In this document: one piece after another, positions 1 through 3,960 of the stretch
Layout: the number at the start of each line of letters is the position of its first letter
Position numbering within the stretch: position 1 is the first letter of the stretch
Source: JAAZAI01 sp050942875
GTDB taxonomy: Bacteria; Verrucomicrobiota; Kiritimatiellia; RFP12; UBA3636
Length of the DNA: 5,203 nucleotides
Assembly (NCBI GenBank): GCA_050942875.1
Contig: JBMNOD010000125.1
Span: 1-5,203 of the forward strand
Direction: 5' to 3'
Position numbers and translations under genes: made by a program
Notes under the pieces: model-generated
Told to the model about the DNA's origin: nothing
The model's database searches: none
Seen by the model: the letters and a program-made list of their open reading frames with translations, nothing else

Positions 1-7
1 CATGCGG

Positions 8-37
8 ACAGCAAGTGGTTACCATGCCACCTGCTGT
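8..37 (+). terminator. Possible terminator hairpin
   Basis: ACAGCA at 8-13 pairs with TGCTGT at 32-37. After one mismatch (14 and 31), GTGG at 15-18 pairs with CCAC at 27-30, around the 8-nt loop TTACCATG. Only three T follow (37-39), so the tract is weak for a Rho-independent terminator. It may end a gene lying to the left of the window, or simply be a structured repeat. Confidence 0.25.
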
Positions 38-99
38 TTCACATCATACCTCAACGTGCGGCAGTCTTCAAAGCCCCGTATACACGGTTCCTGTCAGAT

Positions 100-136
100 C
101 GCCACCCACATTACCAACACAAAAACGTGGGTGGCG
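100..136. repeat. Inverted repeat with 10-bp perfect stem
   Basis: CGCCACCCAC at 100-109 is perfectly complementary to GTGGGTGGCG at 127-136, with a 17-nt loop rich in A and C. This is the strongest simple hairpin in the left intergenic region. No T-tract follows directly, so it is not a standard terminator. Its role is unknown. Confidence 0.6.
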
Positions 137-220
137 CGGCATGGGTGGGGTTGTTTTCACCAGAAGGGCGAGAAGGGTCGGGGCGGCTGCGCCGAGTTGG
201 CTTTCTTTTTTAACACAGAC

Positions 221-348
221 CCAGAGGCACAGAGGCGTGTGGGGAGAGGCGTGGCAGAGGAAACACAAGCTTCAAAAACATGGAGAAGCCTTTTTGAGGG
301 GTGGGAGATGGAGTCCGACGGGTTTCTTGTCCCTCTCTGTGCCTCTGG
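221..348. repeat. 14-bp inverted repeat pair flanking about 100 bp
   Basis: CCAGAGGCACAGAG at 221-234 recurs as its exact reverse complement at 335-348, with 100 bp between the arms. The interior is purine-rich and has no coding signal. From memory, short CACAGAGGCACAGAG-like words are common in intergenic DNA of PVC-group and related environmental genomes, so this may be a dispersed non-coding element with inverted ends; that family assignment is recollection and was not searched. Confidence 0.5.
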
Positions 349-520
349 TATGACCGCCATGGATTTTTCGCGTTTCACCACATGACAGACAACGATCGCA
401 CCCAGCACGAGCAAAGGCAGCATCTTCATTGAAAACCACATTCCACCTATGCCCATAGACTCAAAAAAAGATTCGGCTGGCCCGCGACGAACACCGTCCC
501 TGAACTGTGACGCTTGACAA

Positions 521-537
521 GGGCAAGCCGCTTGCCC
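521..537. repeat. Perfect 7-bp hairpin at the fmdB-like promoter
   Basis: GGGCAAG at 521-527 pairs with CTTGCCC at 531-537 around the 3-nt loop CCG. The right arm contains the proposed -35 hexamer (532-537). A competing stem, CAAGCC at 524-529 with GGCTTG at 538-543, uses part of the same bases. It could be an operator, a terminator remnant on either strand, or a dispersed dyad; no T-tract follows it. Confidence 0.5.
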
Positions 538-560
538 GGCTTGTGGCAGTGTGCTATCAT
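532..560 (+). promoter_or_regulatory. Predicted sigma-70-type promoter for the zinc-ribbon gene
   Basis: A -35-like TTGCCC at 532-537 is followed after 17 bp by TATCAT at 555-560. The bases TGC directly before the -10 make an extended -10 element. Transcription would start near 567, giving a leader of about 49 nt that contains the ribosome binding site. A direct repeat, ATCATATTG at 556-564 and again at 567-575, overlaps the -10 and start site. Assigned by similarity to consensus only. Confidence 0.45.
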
Positions 561-603
561 ATTGCAATCATATTGAGAAACACCTGCTTCGACGGTCGTT
601 TAC

Positions 604-610
604 GAGGAGA
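604..610 (+). promoter_or_regulatory. Shine-Dalgarno site fixing the GTG start at 616
   Basis: GAGGAGA lies here, with AGGAG ending 6 nt before the GTG at 616. The spacing is ideal and supports a GTG start. The resulting protein begins MPIYEFYC, the expected N-terminus of this family. Confidence 0.8.
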
Positions 611-615
611 AGTCC

Positions 616-1104
616 GTGCCGATCTATGAATTCTATTGCGTTCGCTGCAACAAGTTGATGAATTTCTTTTCTCGACGGGTCAACGTCGAGGCGCAGCCGG
701 ACTGCCCGCATTGCGGGGAGCGGCTTTCGCGGCAAGTGTCGCATTTTTCCGCGGTGAGCGGCAATGACTTCTCCGATGATCTGGGCGACGCCCCGATCGA
801 CGACGCGAGGGTCATGGACGCGGTCGAGCGTCTTGGCGGCAAGCTCGACGCCGTGCCGGACGACGACCCCCGCCAGGCGGCGGCGCTGATGCGCGAGTTC
901 ACCGAGGCGAGCGGTCTCCAATTCAATCGGGACATTCGCGATGCGATGCGGCGGATTGAATCGGGCGAGGATCCCGACGTCGTCAGTGCCGAGATGGAAG
1001 AGATCATCGGCACGGGCGATGGCACGTTCGAACCGAGCGATCGCGCTCGATCCTCCGGCAAGACGCCCCCGCCGACGCGGGACGAGACGCTCTACGATCT
1101 TTAG
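616..1104 (+). CDS. FmdB-family zinc-ribbon protein
   Basis: This 162-residue protein begins MPIYEFYCVRC, the hallmark of the FmdB/CxxC_CXXC_SSSS zinc-ribbon family. Two CxxC pairs, C8/C11 and C30/C33, should hold one zinc ion. The family is widespread; FmdB was named as a putative regulator beside formamidase genes, but the biochemical role of most members is unknown. Many members are only about 60-110 residues, so this one has a long acidic tail. Residues 92-121 (REFTEASG, then an amphipathic stretch ending RRIESGEDPD) look like a conserved helical segment seen in longer family members, followed by a disordered-looking Ser/Pro/Arg-rich end. No signal peptide or membrane segment is visible, so it should be cytoplasmic. 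It stands alone, convergent with the helicase, with its own predicted promoter. The fold is confident, the function is not. Confidence 0.88.
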   Translation: MPIYEFYCVRCNKLMNFFSRRVNVEAQPDCPHCGERLSRQVSHFSAVSGNDFSDDLGDAPIDDARVMDAVERLGGKLDAVPDDDPRQAAALMREFTEASGLQFNRDIRDAMRRIESGEDPDVVSAEMEEIIGTGDGTFEPSDRARSSGKTPPPTRDETLYDL

Positions 1105-1141
1105 CGGATGCAGGGATTGGCGGCTAGGGGCTAGGGACAGT

Positions 1142-1171
1142 AGCGGCTAGCCGGGACGGCGTCGCCCCACC
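1142..1171 (+). repeat. REP-like 30-bp repeat, copy A
   Basis: The unit is AGCGGCT, three variable bases, CGGGACGGCGTCGCCCC, one variable base, then CC. The same unit is found in reverse orientation at 3502-3531. The 17-bp core has GGG/CCC and CG/CG pairing around GCGT, so it can fold back on itself. Its position between genes and its presence in both orientations resemble a dispersed palindromic intergenic element. Confidence 0.55.
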
Positions 1172-1175
1172 TCGC

Positions 1176-1203
1176 TTCGCGCATGTACATGCTTGTGCGC
1201 GAA
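1176..1203. repeat. 8-bp stem hairpin between convergent genes
   Basis: TTCGCGCA at 1176-1183 pairs exactly with TGCGCGAA at 1196-1203 around a 12-nt loop. A perfect 12-bp palindrome, GCATGTACATGC at 1181-1192, overlaps the left arm and loop, so two alternative folds are possible. It lies 17 bp past the helicase stop codon. It could contribute to bidirectional termination, but it lacks a T-tract on either strand. Confidence 0.4.
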
Positions 1204-1219
1204 CGGGGGCGGCATGTTC

Positions 1220-3217
1220 TTAGCGATAGCTGCGGTTGTAGCCGTAGCGCAAAGAGGACGAGAAGCTTCGCTGACGGAACGAGGAGCCTTTGCTTTCGAG
1301 GAGGTTTGGGGGGATTTCGCGCACAAAGCGCGAGGGTTCGCAGGGAATGGATCCCCCATCGTAGAGTTGGCGCATGCGTGGCGTCATGATGTGGAGGCCT
1401 TCCTTGGCGCGTGTGACGGCTACGTAGAAAAGGCGGCGCTCCTCGGAGTCGTCCGCGTCCTCGGCGATGGCGCGGTTGGAGGGGAACATGCCCTCGACGG
1501 CCCAGAGGATGATCACGATCGGCCATTCGAGGCCCTTGGCCTGGTGGATGGTGCTGAGCAGCACCCGCGGCTTGTCCCGGGCTTCGCGTTCGCCCTCGCG
1601 GTCGACGTTCGTCATGAGCGCGATGTCGGTGAGGAAGTCACGGACGTCGCCGCGGCTCTGCACATCGGCGGCGAGTTCGCGCACGTCGTCGAGGCGGTCT
1701 TTGGCATTGTCGTATGTCTTGTGCAGATGTGATTCGTAAAAGCGGGAGGCAAAGTCGTTCACCAGCGTGGCAACGGCCTCGGGCGTGCTGTTGTTCGCCT
1801 TGCACTCGGCGATGGCGTTGCTGATGGGGGTCCATTGCGCGCGCGCCTTTGCGGGCAGGAAGGCGATGAGGTTGTTGCGCTGGTCGGCGTCTTCGGCCAT
1901 GAAGGCGCCGCCGAGCTTTTGCCAGATGCGTTCGACGGTGGCGGGGCCGACGCCGTCGAGGAGGCCGAGCACGCGTGCGAAGGCGAGGCTCTCGGCGGGG
2001 AATTCGCAGAGACGCAGCAGCGCGATGACGTCCTTGGCGTGGGCTTGTTCGAAGAAGCCCACGCCGGAGGTGATGGCGTGGGGGACGCGGTGCTGGGAGA
2101 GGGCGATCTGAAGGTCGATCGAGTGGAAGTGGGCGCGGTAGAGCACGGCGATGTCGTTGTAGGAGAAGCCTTCGGCCTTCGCGGCGCCGATGATTTCGAG
2201 AACGCGGTCGCTCTGCTCGCGGCCGGAATAGACGTCGTAGAGAATGGGGCGGCGCGAATCCGAGGCGCGCGTCGGCCGCAGGACCTTTTGGAATTGCTCG
2301 GTGTTGTGCTTGATGGATTCGTTGGCGACGGAGAGGATTTCGGGGCGGCTGCGGTAGTTGCGCTCGAGCTTGATGATGCGGGCGCCCGGGTGTCGCTGGG
2401 GAAACTGCATGATGTTCTGGTAGTCCGAGCCGCGCCAGGAGTAGATGCACTGGAAGTCGTCGCCCACGACGGAGAGGTTGTTGTGGCCGGCGGCGAGGAG
2501 CTCGACGAATTCGGACTGGAGGGCGTTCGTGTCCTGGTACTCGTCGACGAGCACATGGCGGAACCGCTCCTGGTAGTAGCGGCTGACGTCCTCATGCTCG
2601 TTGAACAGTTCGAGCGCCTTGACGAGCAGGTCGTCGAAGTCCATCGCATGCATGTCGAATTTGCGTCGATAGTACGCATTGGCGACTTTCATGATGTCGT
2701 CTGGATTGGCTCCCAGCACGCTCGTTTTGTTCTCCAGGTAGTCGCCGAAGTCGATGCCGCGGTTGACGGCGCCGCTGACGAGGCTCAGAATGACCTCGCG
2801 TTTGGGGAAGTTGGGGTGTTTCTTGGGTGTAAAGCCTTCGGCCTTGAGGCATTGCCCCATGAGCGACTTTTGGTCGTCGGCATCGAGGATGGTGAAGTCG
2901 TTGGGGTAGCCGATGCGCGGTCCGTACTTGCGCAGGATGCGATTGGCGATGTGGTGGAACGTGCCGCCCCAGAGTCCGGAGGTGATGCCGGGCGCGACTT
3001 GCTCGGCGCGATCGAGCATTTCGCGCGCGGCACGGTTGGTGAAGGTGATGAGCATCAGTTCCGAGGGCTGGAAGCCGCGCTCGATCAGGTGGACGACGCG
3101 ATAGACGAGCGTCCGCGTCTTGCCCGTGCCGGCGGCGGCGAGGATGAGCAGCGGTCCGTCAGGGGCGGTTGCCGCTTCAAGCTGTTCGGGATTCAGGAGT
3201 TTGGAGAGGTCGGTCAT
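1220..3217 (-). CDS. UvrD/Rep/PcrA-type ATP-dependent DNA helicase (SF1A)
   Basis: This 665-residue protein is a 3'-5' DNA translocase and helicase of superfamily 1A, the group active in nucleotide excision repair, mismatch repair and restart of stalled forks. All core motifs are visible. They are the Q-motif LNPEQLEAA (8-16), Walker A AAAGTGKT (27-34), motif Ia TFTNRAAREM (58-67), Walker B DEYQDT (225-230), motif III GDDFQCIYSWRG (252-263), motif IV LERNYRS (284-290), motif V STIHQAKGLEW (555-565) and motif VI YVAVTRAK (598-605). The start at 3217 was chosen because the protein then begins MTDLSKLLNPEQ, right before the Q-motif; the frame is open further upstream, but that part is translated repeat DNA. 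No clear Shine-Dalgarno site precedes it. At 665 residues it is close to Rep and shorter than typical PcrA/UvrD (about 720-740). It ends in a Ser/Arg/Tyr-rich tail in place of a recognisable C-terminal RNA-polymerase-binding (Tudor-like) domain. Whether it is the main UvrD/PcrA or a paralogue cannot be decided here. Confidence 0.93.
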   Translation of the reverse strand: MTDLSKLLNPEQLEAATAPDGPLLILAAAGTGKTRTLVYRVVHLIERGFQPSELMLITFTNRAAREMLDRAEQVAPGITSGLWGGTFHHIANRILRKYGPRIGYPNDFTILDADDQKSLMGQCLKAEGFTPKKHPNFPKREVILSLVSGAVNRGIDFGDYLENKTSVLGANPDDIMKVANAYYRRKFDMHAMDFDDLLVKALELFNEHEDVSRYYQERFRHVLVDEYQDTNALQSEFVELLAAGHNNLSVVGDDFQCIYSWRGSDYQNIMQFPQRHPGARIIKLERNYRSRPEILSVANESIKHNTEQFQKVLRPTRASDSRRPILYDVYSGREQSDRVLEIIGAAKAEGFSYNDIAVLYRAHFHSIDLQIALSQHRVPHAITSGVGFFEQAHAKDVIALLRLCEFPAESLAFARVLGLLDGVGPATVERIWQKLGGAFMAEDADQRNNLIAFLPAKARAQWTPISNAIAECKANNSTPEAVATLVNDFASRFYESHLHKTYDNAKDRLDDVRELAADVQSRGDVRDFLTDIALMTNVDREGEREARDKPRVLLSTIHQAKGLEWPIVIILWAVEGMFPSNRAIAEDADDSEERRLFYVAVTRAKEGLHIMTPRMRQLYDGGSIPCEPSRFVREIPPNLLESKGSSFRQRSFSSSLRYGYNRSYR

Positions 3218-3224
3218 GGGGATT

Positions 3225-3252
3225 TTGAAACTTGAAACTTGAAACTTGAAAT
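3225..3252. repeat. Tandem heptamer TTGAAAC, four copies
   Basis: Four head-to-tail 7-bp units run from 3225 to 3252 on the plus strand: TTGAAAC three times, then TTGAAAT. On the minus strand this lies 8 bp upstream of the helicase ATG, inside its predicted 5' leader. A related partial copy is at 3300-3313. The sequence translates as a Lys/Phe/Ser/Gln-rich periodic peptide, the sign of non-coding repeat read through by an ORF finder. A different heptamer with the same TTGAA core lies at 3561-3577. Confidence 0.75.
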
Positions 3253-3281
3253 TTGGGATTGGGGCGGGAACTTGGAAGCAG

Positions 3282-3294
3282 GCCAGGGGCTGGC
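3282..3294. repeat. Small hairpin in the helicase leader
   Basis: GCCAG at 3282-3286 pairs with CTGGC at 3290-3294 around three G on the plus strand. On the minus strand it would form in the predicted 5' leader of the helicase mRNA, 65 nt before the start codon. It is a short stem and may be incidental. Confidence 0.3.
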
Positions 3295-3319
3295 GGCTGG
3301 AAATTTGAAATTCTCCAAC

Positions 3320-3348
3320 ATTGTACACTCCCCGGGTTCAAGGTGCAA
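3320..3348 (-). promoter_or_regulatory. Predicted promoter for the helicase gene
   Basis: Read on the minus strand, TTGCAC (3348-3343) and TACAAT (3325-3320) are separated by 17 bp. Both hexamers are close to the sigma-70 consensus. Transcription would start near 3313, giving a leader of about 95 nt that contains a small hairpin and the TTGAAAC heptamers. It falls inside the open frame continuing from the truncated secreted gene, which supports that frame not being functional here. Consensus match only. Confidence 0.45.
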
Positions 3349-3501
3349 GGCGTGGATCGAATCGGGTGCGGTTCTGAATCGCAAAGGATCCAAGGCCCAA
3401 GCGGATCCATGCGCGAATGGCGCGCCCAATCGCTGCGATAGGTTGGAAATTGGGCTGCGGTGTTGGTGCTCTTCCACATGTTTTTGCCTTGTGCGGAACA
3501 G

Positions 3502-3531
3502 GGCGGGGCGACGCCGTCCCGACGAGCCGCT
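3502..3531 (-). repeat. REP-like 30-bp repeat, copy B
   Basis: On the minus strand this reads AGCGGCT, three variable bases, CGGGACGGCGTCGCCCC, one variable base, CC. It matches copy A at 1142-1171 in 26 of 26 non-variable positions. It lies in the non-homologous part of the truncated secreted gene, which suggests the surrounding DNA is intergenic in origin. Confidence 0.55.
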
Positions 3532-3560
3532 TCGGCTGTGGAAACGTTTGCGCCCGCGAA

Positions 3561-3577
3561 GAAGGTTGAAGGTTGAA
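3561..3577. repeat. Heptamer repeat GGTTGAA at the truncation point
   Basis: The plus strand reads GAAGGTTGAAGGTTGAA, that is 2.4 units of a 7-bp repeat. Recognisable sequence of the secreted gene ends at this array. The unit shares TTGAA and the 7-bp period with the array at 3225-3252. Confidence 0.6.
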
Positions 3578-3771
3578 TCCTCCCAGTTGCCGGCGGAGGA
3601 CCACAGGCGGTCGCCCGCCGCACCGGTCCAATGGCAGTCGGCCGCGGAAGCGGAACAGGCGAACGCCGCGATGGCGGCGATCGTCGTCACAGACGAAAAG
3701 AGGGGCGAAACCTTGCTTTTGGATGGTCGATTGGCTGGATTCATGATGGCTCCACGTGTCGGGGTTGATTG

Positions 3772-3793
3772 AAACAAGACAACGGGCTTGTTT
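3772..3793. repeat. Inverted repeat in the divergent control region
   Basis: AAACAAG at 3772-3778 pairs exactly with CTTGTTT at 3787-3793, with an 8-nt spacer. It lies between the predicted -10 (3804-3809) and the start codon (3744) of the truncated minus-strand gene. It could be an operator for the neighbouring regulator or a leader hairpin. Confidence 0.4.
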
Positions 3794-3803
3794 TAACACG
3801 GAA

Positions 3804-3832
3804 AGCATAGCAGACGCCCGCGTCAACTCCAA
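3804..3832 (-). promoter_or_regulatory. Possible promoter for the truncated secreted gene
   Basis: On the minus strand TTGGAG (3832-3827) is followed after 17 bp by TATGCT (3809-3804). TGC just before the -10 gives an extended -10 element. Transcription would start near 3797. The hexamers are only moderate matches. Confidence 0.3.
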
Positions 3833-3860
3833 TGTACCAGCGTCCAACAAAAATTTGACG

Positions 3861-3872
3861 GTTTGTCCAAAC
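3861..3872. promoter_or_regulatory. Candidate operator upstream of the regulator promoter
   Basis: GTTTG-TC-CAAAC is a perfect 5-bp dyad with a 2-bp centre. It lies 9 bp upstream of the -35 hexamer of the regulator and between the two divergent promoters, so it is well placed to bind an autoregulator. XylR-type AraC domains usually bind direct repeats, so the binding protein is uncertain. Confidence 0.3.
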
Positions 3873-3881
3873 TTTGATCTG

Positions 3882-3910
3882 TTGACATGGATTGAAAACT
3901 GGGTTAGAAT
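3882..3910 (+). promoter_or_regulatory. Near-consensus sigma-70 promoter for the regulator
   Basis: A perfect -35 TTGACA (3882-3887) and a -10 TAGAAT (3905-3910) are separated by exactly 17 bp. This is the best promoter match in the window. Transcription should start at about 3916-3919, which is at the first ATG of the regulator. This rules against the TTG at 3892, which lies in the promoter spacer and would not be transcribed. Confidence 0.7.
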
Positions 3911-3915
3911 ACCGC

Positions 3916-3960
3916 CTTATGAAAGACCTTCTTATGAAAGACCTTCTTATGAAAGACCTT
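3916..3960 (+). repeat. Three perfect 15-bp tandem repeats, each with a start codon
   Basis: The unit CTTATGAAAGACCTT occurs three times without mismatch. Each unit carries an in-frame ATG (3919, 3934, 3949) and encodes LMKDL. Because 15 is a multiple of three, gain or loss of a unit keeps the reading frame but changes the number of start codons and the distance from the promoter. A weak purine run (GAAAGA) in each unit lies 7-8 nt before the next ATG. Confidence 0.9.

Larger units (their letters stand above)
1..553. other. Intergenic region with repeats, no convincing gene
   Basis: No reading frame in this stretch looks like a protein. The open frames on both strands give low-complexity or arginine- and proline-rich translations without recognisable motifs. 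The region holds a hairpin at 8-37, a 10-bp stem hairpin at 100-136, a T-run at 204-211, a pair of 14-bp inverted repeats at 221-234 and 335-348, and a hairpin at 521-537 next to the fmdB-like promoter. The best candidate for a small protein is on the minus strand (start near 441 or 429) with one hydrophobic stretch, but it runs into repeat sequence and is not called. Confidence 0.7.
1105..1219. other. Convergent intergenic region with several dyads
   Basis: This gap lies between the 3' ends of the zinc-ribbon gene and the helicase gene. It contains repeated CTAGGG words near 1125-1138, a 10-bp palindrome CGGCTAGCCG (1144-1153), one copy of a 30-bp repeat (1142-1171), and a hairpin at 1176-1203. 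No T-tract follows any of these structures on either strand, so a standard intrinsic terminator is not evident. The dyads may still help end both convergent transcripts. Confidence 0.6.
3214..3744 (-). pseudogene. Truncated secreted/surface protein gene (5' remnant)
   Basis: The first 57 residues look real. There is a good ribosome site (GGAG 5 nt before ATG 3744), a basic start (MNPANRPSKSK), a hydrophobic core (about 15-32) and a likely signal peptidase I site ASA|AD near residue 35. Then comes WTGAAGDRLWSSAGNW (39-54), a signature often seen at the mature N-terminus of large autotransporter-type beta-strand-repeat and PEP-CTERM surface proteins in PVC bacteria. From about 3574 the homology-like sequence stops exactly where a TTGAAGG-type heptamer begins. 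The frame stays open for 119 more codons, but these pass through a heptamer repeat, a REP-like repeat, the predicted helicase promoter and the TTGAAAC array. The frame ends at TGA 3216-3214, overlapping the helicase ATG by 4 bp. I read it as a gene decayed or cut off after its first exported segment. A short secreted 176-residue protein is the less likely alternative. Confidence 0.55.

Noticed and set aside
157..456. Minus-strand open frame with a hydrophobic segment (MKMLPLLVLGAIVVCHVV) suggesting a small membrane protein, with start options at 456, 441 and 429
   Set aside because: Only about 18 residues are hydrophobic; the rest is translated intergenic repeat, including one arm of the 14-bp inverted repeat. 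Ribosome site spacing is poor for every start.
1835..3235. Long plus-strand open frame of 466 codons opposite the helicase
   Set aside because: It is the complementary-strand shadow of a high-GC gene. The helicase on the minus strand has every family motif, and the plus-strand translation is Val/Ala/Gly/Glu-rich without motifs.
3225..3252. TTGAAAC tandem array as a CRISPR array
   Set aside because: Units are 7 bp with no spacers and no cas genes nearby.
3218..3328. Upstream extension of the helicase frame to 3328
   Set aside because: The added 37 residues translate the TTGAAAC heptamer array and leader hairpin; the protein starting at 3217 already begins just before the Q-motif.
3239..3772. 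Plus-strand 177-codon open frame opposite the truncated secreted gene
   Set aside because: No motifs, crosses several repeats, and no ribosome binding site; the minus strand carries the signal peptide and conserved WTG...NW motif.
3892..3918. TTG at 3892 as the start of the regulator
   Set aside because: It lies in the spacer between the -35 and -10 of a near-consensus promoter, so it would not be in the transcript, and no ribosome site precedes it.
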